Shown here in pieces: positions 16,591 to 24,632 of a stretch of 39,602 nt of DNA. Every line of letters begins with the position of its first letter. The stretch's first letter is position 1. The DNA is from an archaeon. GTDB taxonomy: Archaea > B1Sed10-29 > JAJSAI01. Location of the stretch: assembly GCA_024274695.1 (NCBI GenBank), contig JAJSAI010000029.1, forward strand, positions 1 through 39,602, written 5' to 3'. Made by a program: the position numbers and the translations under genes. The notes under the pieces are model-generated. The model was given only the letters and a program-made list of their open reading frames with translations, ran no database searches and was not told the origin of the DNA.

Positions 16591-17613
16591 TTAAAAGGGT
16601 TTCGAGAGAGCTCTTGCAAGGTTTTCCACGAACTTTTCCCTGTACCTTCTGGGCACGTTCGTCCCGTACGCTCCGGGGTGTCCTCCGTGGACCGCTCCCG
16701 GGATCCCTTTGACTGCCTCGGGCACTATTCTTGTCAGGTCCGGTCCAGGGCTTCTGGTGGAGAAGCTTGCTTCTTCCTCCTCGTCAACACTCACGGTCAC
16801 CACTTTGCCCGGGTGCTTTAGCCTGAGGTAGTCCACGAGCAGTCTTTTTATCCTGTACTTTGTTTTTCCCGCGTGGACGTACACCAACCTGGCATCTTTC
16901 CACGTCTTCTCTTTACACTCTCTTATGACGCGCAGTGTTTCTTCTTCTGCCTCGTCTATTATCCGGTACAAGTGTTTCGCTTTGCCGTGTTTTTCTGTCC
17001 ACGCGTGCAGAGGATCCTCTTTTTCAATGCTTTCTATCATGATTTTGAGTATGTCTTCGGATACATCCTTCTGGAGGTATCCTGCCAGGAAGAGGAGGGT
17101 TGTCCTGGTGAGGGCTGGGTCCAGTTGTCCGCCTATTAGGTATGTTCTTTTTTCCTGGGGCGTGAGCTTTATCAGCGGCAGAGACTCTTCCAGCATCCTG
17201 TCAGAGTACGATCCGAGCAGGGCGACCCACTTGAGGTTCTTTTCTCCACCCGCTTTCTCGTACAGCCGGTAGCACAGCGCGCTACAGCTGGGCACGCTGC
17301 TCGTTTCAAACGCAGGGTTTACGAACGGGCATTCTGGTTTCTCCTTTCTCTTATGATGGTCTATTATGAGTATCCTTTCATCTTTTGGCACTCTCGGGGG
17401 AGAGACGTCTGTCATTATCACCTTATCATAACCTTCAAGTCCAGTGATGTCCTTCATCACGTTGGTGATTTTCACGTCAGGCTCTACTCCCCTCTCTTTC
17501 ATGAGTGTGTAGACTATCGCTCCTGAGCAGAGTCCGTCGCCGTCGTTGTGGGTTATGAGGAGGGTCTTGTCAGAGCTTTTTATTGCTTTCAGGAACCTGA
17601 CTGCCTCGTCCAT
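16591..17613 (-). CDS. DHH-family phosphoesterase (RecJ/NrnA-like)
   Basis: Mn2+-dependent phosphoesterase or exonuclease of the DHH-DHHA1 superfamily. In 340 residues the visible motifs are THNDGDG (21-27, metal aspartates D24 and D26), MTDVS (D69), the DHH triad at 85-87, and a C-terminal GGHPGAYG of the DHHA1 domain near 315-322. Archaeal relatives include RecJ-like exonucleases and nano-RNA/oligonucleotide phosphodiesterases; the exact substrate cannot be read. A TATA-like ATTTTAAAG box 27 nt before the ATG suggests its own leaderless promoter, although it lies in line with copB-sor upstream and tRNA-Cys1-pscS downstream. It ends 42 nt before tRNA-Cys1. Confidence 0.88.
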   Translation of the reverse strand: MDEAVRFLKAIKSSDKTLLITHNDGDGLCSGAIVYTLMKERGVEPDVKITNVMKDITGLEGYDKVIMTDVSPPRVPKDERILIIDHHKRKEKPECPFVNPAFETSSVPSCSALCYRLYEKAGGEKNLKWVALLGSYSDRMLEESLPLIKLTPQEKRTYLIGGQLDPALTRTTLLFLAGYLQKDVSEDILKIMIESIEKEDPLHAWTEKHGKAKHLYRIIDEAEEETLRVIRECKEKTWKDARLVYVHAGKTKYRIKRLLVDYLRLKHPGKVVTVSVDEEEEASFSTRSPGPDLTRIVPEAVKGIPGAVHGGHPGAYGTNVPRRYREKFVENLARALSKPF

Positions 17614-17625
17614 CAGTTTTTTTGA

Positions 17626-17665
17626 GGACTCTGGCTTTAAAATCCTTTTATTTTTTCCAGAGTCC
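17626..17665. repeat. Perfect 9-bp inverted repeat around the DHH-gene TATA box
   Basis: GGACTCTGG (17626-17634) and CCAGAGTCC (17657-17665) are exact reverse complements separated by 22 AT-rich bases. The spacer contains the minus-strand TATA-like GATTTTAAAG (17635-17644). One arm falls in the last codons of the superoxide reductase gene. It could be an operator flanking the promoter or an RNA hairpin; the stretch after the hairpin on the minus strand is A-rich rather than T-rich, so a simple terminator in that direction is unlikely. Confidence 0.6.
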
Positions 17666-18028
17666 GTGCACGTTACAGTACTCTCTCGCTTTCAGGGATT
17701 CAGAGTATTTGACCGAGAACCTCGCCTCTGGTTTGTCCCCTGGTCTCAAGAACTTCCTGTGCACTTCCCCTCCTTCTTCAACGAGTTCTATCCACTCAAT
17801 GTAGTGGTTTTCTTCCATTGGGTGCGGGACAGAGCCCACTTTAACGAGCACTCCACTCTCTGTTCTCTCTATTACAGGAACATGCTTTTCTGTTTTCCAG
17901 TCGGCAGTCTGCTCGGGCATGAGCTGCATTGGCTGCCCACAACAAACCAGTTGCCCGATCCCTGCGTGCACGACCATCACGATGTTACCGCACACGTTGC
18001 ATTTGTACACCTGCATTCGTTCAGTCAC
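17648..18028 (-). CDS. Desulfoferrodoxin-type superoxide reductase (2Fe-SOR)
   Basis: Cytoplasmic non-haem iron enzyme that reduces superoxide to peroxide without making oxygen. The N-terminal desulforedoxin domain binds a first iron through CNVCG (C10, C13) and VCCGQPM (C29, C30). The catalytic centre has the full set of ligands: H49 in KHVPV, H69 and H75 in [11 protein letters not shown]118 and H121 in YCNVHGLW. The frame extends to a GTG at 18037, but the perfect SD GGAGGTGA at 18037-18044 points to the GTG at 18028, giving 126 residues. It is coupled to the copB gene, whose stop codon lies at 18034. The pairing of copper export with superoxide removal indicates a metal/oxidative stress unit. 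Confidence 0.94.
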   Translation of the reverse strand: MTERMQVYKCNVCGNIVMVVHAGIGQLVCCGQPMQLMPEQTADWKTEKHVPVIERTESGVLVKVGSVPHPMEENHYIEWIELVEEGGEVHRKFLRPGDKPEARFSVKYSESLKAREYCNVHGLWKK

Positions 18029-18033
18029 CGTTC

Positions 18034-19968
18034 TCACCTCCTGAGAGTTTGTGCGTTTAAGGCGACTATTATCGTGCTAAGGGACATCAGCGCTGCTCCC
18101 GCAGCAGGAGCGAGCACTACCCCGTACGAAGAGAGCACCCCTGCTGCCAGGGGGATGGCGAATATGTTGTATCCTGCGGCCCACCACAGGTTCTGGACCA
18201 TCTTAGAGTAAACTCTCCTTGAGAACCTGATGATCCGGGGAATGTTCTTCAGATCGTCCTCTACCAGGATTATGTCAGCACTCTCTATCGCGACCTGTGT
18301 TCCCGTGCCTATGGCGATCCCAACGTCCGCGGTCACCAGTGCAGGAGCGTCGTTTATCCCGTCCCCGACCATGACCACGGTCCTTGCCGTCTTCTTTATC
18401 TCTTTTATTATCGCGGCCTTTTCTTCTGGAAGTACTCTTGCGTACGCCTTGTCCACTCCCAGGGTTCTGGCCACTTTCTCAGCGATGCTCTTATTGTCTC
18501 CTGTGATCATGTACACTTTCATCCCGAGCTCCTTGCACTCTTTTACTACCTTCCTGGCTTCAGGCCGTATCCTGTCAGAGAGGACTATTGTTCCCAGTAT
18601 CCTCTTTCCGGTTACCACGTAAACAACGGTCCCGTTCTCATGGCCATGGCTTGCCTTGAGCCCAATGCTCCGAAGAAGCTCAGGGCCTCCCACGTACACT
18701 CTTTTACGCCCTACCTTCCCGACAGCTCCCTTGCCCGGAATTGTCTTATACTCTTTGACCTCTGGTATTCGGATGCCCCTTTCCAAGGCTTCTTCCACAA
18801 TTGCTCTTGCTATCGCGTGTTCTGATCTCTGTTCTACTGCGGCCGCGAGTTTCAGAACATCCTCCTCAGGCGCCTCTGACCTGATTTCTGTCACGCCGAA
18901 CTTTCCCTCTGTCAGCGTGCCCGTCTTGTCAAAAACTATAACATCAGCATTCCTAAGCTGCTCGAAAGCCTGCTTGTTTCTTATGAGCGCGCCCTTTTTC
19001 GCGGTCATTGATGTTGATATGGCGACCACGAGAGGGATGGCGAGACCTAGTGCGTGAGGGCAGGCTATCACAAGAACTGTCACGCTGCGTTCCACAGCAT
19101 AGGACAATCCCTTGTACAGTGCCCAGACAACGAATGTTACTGTCCCAGACGCTAACGCCGCGTAAAATAGTAATGCCGCGGCCCTGTCAGCAAGTTCCTG
19201 CGTTTTGGACTTGCTTTCTTGCGCTCTTCTGACGAGCGCGATAACCTGGGACAGGTACGTTTCTTTCCCAGTCCTTTCTATTCTAACGGTTATGCTCCCT
19301 GTCCCGTTGACTGATCCTCCGATTACCTTGTCTCCTTTTTCTTTCTGCACAGGAACTGATTCTCCTGTGAGCAAGGACTCGTCCACGCTGGATCTACCTT
19401 CAACGACCTCCCCATCTGCCGGGATCCTTTCTCCTGGTTTTACTATAACCAGGTCTCCTGGCTTTAAGGAACTCGTGGGAACGTCAACTATCTTCCCTTT
19501 TCTGATGACGTGCGCTGTTGAGGGGATGAGTTTTGCCAGTTCTTCCAGCGCGCGTGAGGCGCGCATAACGCTTCTCATTTCTATCCAGTGGCCCAACAGC
19601 ATCACGTCTATCAGCGTGGCGAGCTCCCAGAAGAAGTCCTTCCCGCCGGTTAGGCTGCTTGCCAGGGAGTAAAAAAAGGCCACGGAGATCGCCGTGCCTA
19701 TGAGCGTCATCATCCCTGGGGATCGCGATCTTAGTTCCTTGACCATTCCCGTGAGGAAAGGCCTCCCGCCGTACACGTACACTGCTGTTGAAAAGGCCAG
19801 GACCACCCACGCCTGTCCTGGGAAGCGTAGTCCTACTCCTGTCCACGCTTGGATCGTTTCCGAGAAAACGATTATGGGCACGGTTAGGATTAGAGAAACG
19901 ATGAACTTTTCTCTGAATTCTTTGACGTGATCGTGTTCTTTGTGCGAGTGACAACAACCTCCTTTCAC
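18034..19968 (-). CDS. copB: CopB-type copper P1B-ATPase (CPH motif)
   Basis: Heavy-metal exporting P-type ATPase, 644 residues. Visible are a short Cys/His-rich N-terminus ([12 protein letters not shown]), the actuator TGES at 201-204, the intramembrane metal site CPH at 303-305 ([12 protein letters not shown]), the phosphorylated DKTGT with D347, and the GDGIND hinge near 540. CPH rather than CPC marks the P1B-3 (CopB, Cu2+/Cu+/Ag+) group. The nucleotide-binding HP motif is changed to HA (SEHAIARAI). Translation starts at GTG 19968 with AGGTGA upstream; the gap from cysS is only 4 nt. The downstream SOR gene is coupled. Metal choice is inferred from the motif. Confidence 0.93.
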   Translation of the reverse strand: MKGGCCHSHKEHDHVKEFREKFIVSLILTVPIIVFSETIQAWTGVGLRFPGQAWVVLAFSTAVYVYGGRPFLTGMVKELRSRSPGMMTLIGTAISVAFFYSLASSLTGGKDFFWELATLIDVMLLGHWIEMRSVMRASRALEELAKLIPSTAHVIRKGKIVDVPTSSLKPGDLVIVKPGERIPADGEVVEGRSSVDESLLTGESVPVQKEKGDKVIGGSVNGTGSITVRIERTGKETYLSQVIALVRRAQESKSKTQELADRAAALLFYAALASGTVTFVVWALYKGLSYAVERSVTVLVIACPHALGLAIPLVVAISTSMTAKKGALIRNKQAFEQLRNADVIVFDKTGTLTEGKFGVTEIRSEAPEEDVLKLAAAVEQRSEHAIARAIVEEALERGIRIPEVKEYKTIPGKGAVGKVGRKRVYVGGPELLRSIGLKASHGHENGTVVYVVTGKRILGTIVLSDRIRPEARKVVKECKELGMKVYMITGDNKSIAEKVARTLGVDKAYARVLPEEKAAIIKEIKKTARTVVMVGDGINDAPALVTADVGIAIGTGTQVAIESADIILVEDDLKNIPRIIRFSRRVYSKMVQNLWWAAGYNIFAIPLAAGVLSSYGVVLAPAAGAALMSLSTIIVALNAQTLRR

Positions 19969-19972
19969 GCGC

Positions 19973-21352
19973 TCACCTTATTCTCCACAACGTGCCGAAC
20001 CGTGTGTCCTTTACGTCCAGTCCCGCGTTCCTGAGGGTGTCCCTGATCTTGTCCGCTTTTTCGTAGTCTCCTGCTTTTCTTGCTTTGTCCCTTTCCACGA
20101 GCAGCCAGCCGACGATGCTTGAAATAACCCTGTCCCTGTCAACGCTTCTGGGCAGGATTCCGAGAATCGTTCCAGCTGTCCAAACGAACTCCTTCAAGGC
20201 TTTTTTGCTCTCCTGGTCCAGGCCTCCCTCGTCTTCGGTGAGACTGTTGGCCTTTTTAAGCGTTTGTATTAGTACTGAGACTGCCTTGGGAGTGTTCAGA
20301 TCGTCGTCCAGCGCTTTTTCAAATTCATTCATCGCGTTCCTTACTTCGTCAACCATCCTCGCGCTCCCTTTTCCTGCTTCCACCAGGATCAGAGAGTCAT
20401 ATATGTAAGACAGTGTTTCCTCCGCTTGCTTGAGCCCTTTTTCTGAATAGTCCATTTCTGACCTGTAGTGCGACATGGCGAAGTACAGTCTCAGGGCTTC
20501 AGGCCGGTGGTTTTCAAGCACGCTTCGGATGGTCACGAAGTTGCCGAGTGACTTGGACATCTTCCTGCCTTCCACCAGCAGGAGACCAGTGTGGACCCAG
20601 TACTTCACCAGCGGTTTTTTGCCAGTGTATGCTTCAGCCTGGGCTATTTCTGCTTCGTGATGCGGGAATGCTAGTTCTATCGCTCCCCCGTGAATATCGT
20701 ACTGGGGACCGAAGTAGGTTACTGTTATTGCGGTGTCCTCAATGTGCCATCCTGGCCTGCCCCTGCCCCAGGGAGAGTCCCATGATATTTCTTCTTCTTT
20801 CCTTTTCCAGAGTGCGAAATCAGCAGGATTCCTCTTTTCTGGGTCAGGTTCTATCCTGTGGACGTTCATTTCCTCTGGTTTTTTTCTCCCGAGCTTTCCG
20901 TAGTCCGGGAACCTGCTCACGTCGTAGTATACATTGCCTGACTTGGTCACGTACGCGTACCCTTTTTTAAGAAGCCCCTCCACCTGCTCTATTATTTCTG
21001 GGATGTGTTCTGATGCCCTTGGAAAAAGGTTTACTGAGTTGATGTTCAAGGCTTTCATGTCCTTCATGAACTCTTTTTCGTATTTCCGGGCGAGGTCAAG
21101 AGGCTTTATTCCTTGCTCTCGGGCCCGTTTTATTATCTTATCATCAACGTCAGTGATATTCATCACGTAGAATACTGTGTGTCCCTTGTGCCTAAGGTAC
21201 TTTGCCAGGGTGTCGTAGTACGAGTACGTCCTAGCATGCCCCACGTGACTGTAGTCGTATACTGTGGGACCGCACACGAACATGTTCACCCTCCCGGGGT
21301 GGATTGGCACGAACTCTTCCTTTTGTCTTGTGAGCGTGTTATACAACCGCAT
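19973..21352 (-). CDS. cysS: Cysteinyl-tRNA synthetase (CysRS)
   Basis: Class I synthetase joining free cysteine directly to tRNA(Cys). The 459-residue protein has HVGH (36-39, HIGH motif) and KMSKS (264-268). Of the four zinc ligands known in E. coli CysRS, C27, H231 and E235 are conserved, but the position of C209 is D206 (WHIEDTAIT instead of WHIECSA). The change is clear in the DNA (GAC). The gene follows tRNA-Cys number 2 by 32 nt, with AAGGAG in the spacer as SD, and runs into copB and sor with almost no gaps. It coexists with the SepRS/SepCysS route in the same region, a redundancy known in a minority of archaea such as some Methanosarcina. Confidence 0.96.
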   Translation of the reverse strand: MRLYNTLTRQKEEFVPIHPGRVNMFVCGPTVYDYSHVGHARTYSYYDTLAKYLRHKGHTVFYVMNITDVDDKIIKRAREQGIKPLDLARKYEKEFMKDMKALNINSVNLFPRASEHIPEIIEQVEGLLKKGYAYVTKSGNVYYDVSRFPDYGKLGRKKPEEMNVHRIEPDPEKRNPADFALWKRKEEEISWDSPWGRGRPGWHIEDTAITVTYFGPQYDIHGGAIELAFPHHEAEIAQAEAYTGKKPLVKYWVHTGLLLVEGRKMSKSLGNFVTIRSVLENHRPEALRLYFAMSHYRSEMDYSEKGLKQAEETLSYIYDSLILVEAGKGSARMVDEVRNAMNEFEKALDDDLNTPKAVSVLIQTLKKANSLTEDEGGLDQESKKALKEFVWTAGTILGILPRSVDRDRVISSIVGWLLVERDKARKAGDYEKADKIRDTLRNAGLDVKDTRFGTLWRIR

Positions 21353-21384
21353 CCTTGACCAACTCCTTAGCAGCAGACGGGGAA

Positions 21385-21459
21385 TGGAGGAGGGGTCGGG
21401 ATTTGAACCCGAGTAAAACCGCTTTGCAGGCGGTCACATGGCCACTCTGTCACCCCTCC
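21385..21459 (-). tRNA. tRNA-Cys (anticodon GCA) number 2, with A37
   Basis: A cloverleaf of 75 nt including an encoded CCA. The acceptor is GGAGGGG/CCCCTCC with discriminator U73. The anticodon stem ACCGC/GCGGT encloses CTGCAAA, giving anticodon GCA (complement at 21425-21427) and A37 (21424). The variable region TTTAC is one base longer than in tRNA-Cys1. Its first ten bases overlap the last codons and stop of the wHTH gene, and cysS starts 32 nt after its 3' end. No TATA-like box is visible directly upstream, so it probably derives from the wHTH-cysS transcript. Confidence 0.96.
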
Positions 21460-21668
21460 TGGACGTGGTAGAGGATCTTCCGCATGTCATCAAAGCTCGG
21501 GATGTTTCTGACCTTTCCCTGTGCCTTCAGCTTGCTGAGCGCATACCTCACTGTACGCTCAGAGTAGCTGGTCTTAGAAATTATCTGTGTTGGCGTCAGC
21601 GGGCCTTCCCTGGACAGAAGTAGCAGGATCCTTTCATAGGATCTTTGCTTTGCTACAAAGGCGGTCAC
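21450..21668 (-). CDS. Small winged-helix transcription regulator upstream of tRNA-Cys2/cysS
   Basis: A 72-residue protein made of little more than one winged helix-turn-helix. SREGPLTPTQIISKT forms the first helices and YSERTVRYALSKLKAQGKV the recognition helix and wing entry, as in MarR/ArsR-like archaeal regulators. It has no cysteine and no ligand domain. Start is a GTG with GGTGGG 10 nt upstream; no in-frame ATG exists near the promoter. A TATA-like box (21707-21717) and an abutting 10-bp palindrome (21699-21708) lie upstream. The stop codon lies inside the tRNA-Cys2 gene. Autoregulation, and control of tRNA-Cys2-cysS, is inferred from this layout. Confidence 0.8.
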   Translation of the reverse strand: MTAFVAKQRSYERILLLLSREGPLTPTQIISKTSYSERTVRYALSKLKAQGKVRNIPSFDDMRKILYHVQEG

Positions 21669-21698
21669 CCATTCAAGCCCACCAGAGTGTAATTATCC

Positions 21699-21708
21699 AC
21701 CACGTGGT
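21699..21708. promoter_or_regulatory. Candidate operator: 10-bp palindrome ACCACGTGGT
   Basis: A perfect palindrome directly adjoins the minus-strand TATA-like CAATTAAAAACC (21706-21717), on its downstream side, where a repressor would block the pre-initiation complex. The nearest regulator is the small wHTH protein encoded immediately downstream. Confidence 0.5.
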
Positions 21709-21748
21709 TTTTAATTGTTTGGAAACCGGCAAAAAAGTCTTCTGGAGT

Positions 21749-23773
21749 TCATACCGCGCATTTTTTGCAGACTTCCAGGACCTGGTGTTCTTTTGACCCG
21801 TACCTGTACACCGTCACTCCCTTGCACCCGAGCTTGTGCGCGAGTACTATCGCTCTCTCCACATCCTCTGGCGACGCGTTGGCAGGGAGGTTTATCGTTT
21901 TGGACACTGCGTTGTCCACGTGCTTCTGCCACGCTGCCTGCATTCTGACATGCCATTCTGGTTTTATGTCAAGTGCTGTTCTGAACACATTCTGCCATTT
22001 CTTCGGCACTTCTGGAACGCCCTGCACGCTCCCGTACGCTGACAGGTGCTGTAGCAGGTTCTCCGAGTAAAAACCTTCTCTTCTGGCTATCTCCAGGAAG
22101 GTCTTGTTTATTTCTACGAGAGTCTCTCCTTCCAGAACGTGTCTCTCGTAGGCTATTGAGTAAATGGGCTCTATGCTGAACGAGACGCCAGCTATAGTGC
22201 TAATGCTTCCCGTTGGCGCGATGGCGTTCAGGGTTGCGTTCCTCCTCTTCTCGTGAGGGTAGAACACGCTCTTTTTCCAGTTCGGGAACGGCCCTCTCTC
22301 CTCCGCGAGGTCTTCCGACGCGTTCCTGCATTCTTTTGCTATGAACTTCATTATCTTCTCTCCTGTTTCCACTCCCTTCCGACTATCGTACCGTATTCCC
22401 ATCATGATCAGCGCGTCCGCGAACCCCATAACCCCAAGGCCTATTTTCCTGTTCCCGTGCACCGCTTTTCTTATTTGGGGCAGGGGGTACTTTGACCTGT
22501 CTATCACGTTGTCCAGCATGAGCACTGCAGCCCTTACCGTGCGCCCCAGTTTTTCCCAGTTTATTCTCGCACGTCCTGGCTCTCCTTCTAGCATGTTCTT
22601 GAGGTTTACTGACCCGAGGTTGCACGCTTCCCATGGCAGGAGGGGAACTTCCCCGCAGGGGTTGGTTGCTTCTATCACTCCCAGTTCAGGGGTCGGATTG
22701 TCCTTGTTTATCCTGTCCAGGAAGATCACTCCAGGATCCCCTGTTTCCCAGGCCATGAACGAGATCATTTCCAGAACCCGTTTCGCGTTCAGTTTTCTCA
22801 CTTTCCTGCCGTTCCGGGGATTGACCAGGTAGTACTCCCTTCCCTTTTGAGCGGCGCGCATGAACGCGTCCGTGACCGCGACTGAGATGTTAAAGTTCTG
22901 AAGACTCTTCCCATCTTCTTTGGCTGTGATGAAATCCACCACGTCAGGATGGTCTATCCTGAGGACGCCCATGTTCGCGCCCCTGCGCATCCCCCCTTGT
23001 TTTATCACTTCTGTGGCCACGTCAAATATTCTCATGAAGGACACGGGGCCGCTGGCCACTCCCTTGGTTGACCCCACAATGTCACCTCTTGGCCTGAGCC
23101 GGGAAAAGGAGTATCCTGTCCCGCCGCCGGACTGGTGTATCAGCGCTCCCGCCTTCAGCGCGTCAAAAATGCTTTCAAGACTGTCTTCTATGGGCACCAC
23201 GAAGCACGCTGCCAGCTGCTGGAGCCTCCTTCCCGCGTTCATGAGGGTGGGGGAGTTGGGCAGGAAGTCCAGGCTCCTCATCATCTGGTAGAACCGGGCC
23301 TCGTCCTTTTTCCAGTCCCTCCCGTACTTTTTGCTGGCCTTGGCAATGTCCCTTGCAACTCTTCTGAACATCATGTCAGGAGTCTCAACGACCCTGCCGA
23401 GATCATCCTTTTTCAGGTACCGCGCGTGAAGGACCTTTATCGCGTTGTACGAGAGCTTCACATCATCATTTACTCCTAGGACGAGCTTGGCGTGCCTTGC
23501 CTTTTGTCTCTCGTGCCTGTATATTATGTACGCTTTCGCGGTCTCGTAAAGCTTTCTTGACACAAGCTCTTTTTCAACAGCGTCCTGGATTTCTTCCACT
23601 GAGGGAATCCTGTCCCTGAACTTTTCGTCCAGCTTTTTTTCCACCGCGAGGGCAATCTCTCTGGCGTCCGCGTCCGCACCCGTTGCGTCCAAGGCCTTCT
23701 GGACAGCCTGTTCTATTCTGGACAGGTCAAACGGGACTATCCTCCCGTCCCTTTTGCGGACCTTTTTCACCAT
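21749..23773 (-). CDS. nrdJ: Adenosylcobalamin-dependent (class II) ribonucleotide reductase
   Basis: Oxygen-independent reductase making deoxyribonucleotides with an adenosylcobalamin radical. The 674-residue protein begins with an ATP-cone (about 1-95, VRKRDGRIVPFD). Then come NSPTLMNAG, the first redox cysteine in LAACFVVPIEDS, the NPCGEVPLLPWEACNLGS block with the radical cysteine and catalytic glutamate, and APTGSIS in the phosphate-binding site. A C-terminal CKKC pair (about 668-671) serves to re-reduce the active site. The length is compact for the family but no motif is missing. AGGGG lies before the ATG, which overlaps the cobalamin adenosyltransferase gene by 7 nt, so cofactor activation and use are co-expressed. 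Confidence 0.95.
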   Translation of the reverse strand: MVKKVRKRDGRIVPFDLSRIEQAVQKALDATGADADAREIALAVEKKLDEKFRDRIPSVEEIQDAVEKELVSRKLYETAKAYIIYRHERQKARHAKLVLGVNDDVKLSYNAIKVLHARYLKKDDLGRVVETPDMMFRRVARDIAKASKKYGRDWKKDEARFYQMMRSLDFLPNSPTLMNAGRRLQQLAACFVVPIEDSLESIFDALKAGALIHQSGGGTGYSFSRLRPRGDIVGSTKGVASGPVSFMRIFDVATEVIKQGGMRRGANMGVLRIDHPDVVDFITAKEDGKSLQNFNISVAVTDAFMRAAQKGREYYLVNPRNGRKVRKLNAKRVLEMISFMAWETGDPGVIFLDRINKDNPTPELGVIEATNPCGEVPLLPWEACNLGSVNLKNMLEGEPGRARINWEKLGRTVRAAVLMLDNVIDRSKYPLPQIRKAVHGNRKIGLGVMGFADALIMMGIRYDSRKGVETGEKIMKFIAKECRNASEDLAEERGPFPNWKKSVFYPHEKRRNATLNAIAPTGSISTIAGVSFSIEPIYSIAYERHVLEGETLVEINKTFLEIARREGFYSENLLQHLSAYGSVQGVPEVPKKWQNVFRTALDIKPEWHVRMQAAWQKHVDNAVSKTINLPANASPEDVERAIVLAHKLGCKGVTVYRYGSKEHQVLEVCKKCAV

Positions 23774-24276
23774 TCTATTCCCCTCTTGTCCTTGAGCAGG
23801 GGCACTGGTTTTTTCACGTCTATCACGTACGTGACATAGTCAGAGTAGTTGATTATCTCGGGTGGAGCGTACCTTCCCGTGAGGACGATGTTAGTCTCCC
23901 CCCTCTTGTCAAGCAACCGTATAACTGATTTCGGGCTTACGAGCCTGACGGCCGCGGCAAGATTTATCTCGTCTAGCACGAGCAGGAATGGCTTTTCAGC
24001 AAGCTTTTTTGCCGCGAACCTGAGGCCTTTCCTGGCAAGTTTTTTGTCCTCTTCCGCAGGGCTCTTAAGGTCTACGAACTCCCTTCTCCCGAACTGCCAT
24101 ACTTCTAGGCCGGGCAGGACCCGCTGTGCCTTGTGCTCGCCCACCTCCGGCCTCCCTTTCATGAACTGTACTACCACGACCTTTTTACCGTGCCCGACAG
24201 CCCTGAGCGCGAGCCCGAACGCGGCGGTTGTCTTACCGCTCCCGTCTCCGGTGTAGCAGTAAACCCTTCCAGTCAT
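23767..24276 (-). CDS. cobO: Cob(I)alamin adenosyltransferase (CobO/BtuR type)
   Basis: Transfers adenosyl from ATP to cob(I)alamin, producing adenosylcobalamin. The 169-residue protein has the P-loop GDGSGKTTAAFG near its N-terminus, VVVVQFMKG, and LVLDEINLA as the Walker B-like strand, all typical of the CobO family. The frame is open to 24315, but the ATG at 24276 (MTGRVYCYTGDG) fits the family N-terminus and has GGATC just upstream. It overlaps nrdJ by 7 nt. Since class II reductase needs adenosylcobalamin, the pair forms a clear functional unit. No other cobalamin biosynthesis gene is in the window. Confidence 0.94.
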   Translation of the reverse strand: MTGRVYCYTGDGSGKTTAAFGLALRAVGHGKKVVVVQFMKGRPEVGEHKAQRVLPGLEVWQFGRREFVDLKSPAEEDKKLARKGLRFAAKKLAEKPFLLVLDEINLAAAVRLVSPKSVIRLLDKRGETNIVLTGRYAPPEIINYSDYVTYVIDVKKPVPLLKDKRGIEW

Positions 24277-24301
24277 GATCCTAAAAAAGAGGGGATTGTT
24301 T

Positions 24302-24595
24302 TTATTCTTTTGCAACCGCCCTCCTGACCTCTTGTATTATCCTGTCAGCGTGTTCTACCGACTCCGCCTCTCTTACCACTATCCTCCCTGTAGAGAAAAG
24401 GGTAACGTCTGCGCCCATCAGCCTGAATCTGGCCATTCCCAGGTCAGGATCCACCCTGACCGCGGAAACTCCCTCTATCCTCTTCACCTCGTCTAGTCCC
24501 TTTATCCCGTTTATCTGGTCCGTTACGTTAACCTTGCTCGGATCCTTGGTGCAGGGGTTTATTATCCTCATTCTCCTCACTCTCAAAGGGCACAT
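24302..24595 (-). CDS. Small protein with one TBP-like repeat and an N-terminal Cys motif
   Basis: A 97-residue protein I cannot name. Residues from about 25 on resemble a single repeat of the TATA-binding-protein fold: VDPDLGMARFRLMGADVTLF followed by STGRIVVREAESVEHADRI, comparable to the FSSGK and GAKSEEDA part of TBP. The N-terminus has two cysteines, MCPLRV and INPCTKDP. The frame extends to 24691, but the ATG at 24595 is preferred: a minus-strand TTAAAAAG box near 24623-24630 lies about 30 nt upstream, and longer starts would overlap the divergent gene at 24633. It precedes cobO by 25 nt and probably belongs to the cobO-nrdJ operon. Confidence 0.68.
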   Translation of the reverse strand: MCPLRVRRMRIINPCTKDPSKVNVTDQINGIKGLDEVKRIEGVSAVRVDPDLGMARFRLMGADVTLFSTGRIVVREAESVEHADRIIQEVRRAVAKE

Positions 24596-24602
24596 CCTTT
24601 GC

Positions 24603-24610
24603 TTTATATT
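24603..24610 (+). promoter_or_regulatory. Probable TATA box of the gene at 24633
   Basis: TTTATATT is centred about 27 nt before the ATG at 24633, fitting a leaderless transcript. The divergent promoter for the TBP-like gene occupies the same 37-nt gap. Confidence 0.6.
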
Positions 24611-24632
24611 CACCAACATCCTCTTTTTAACC

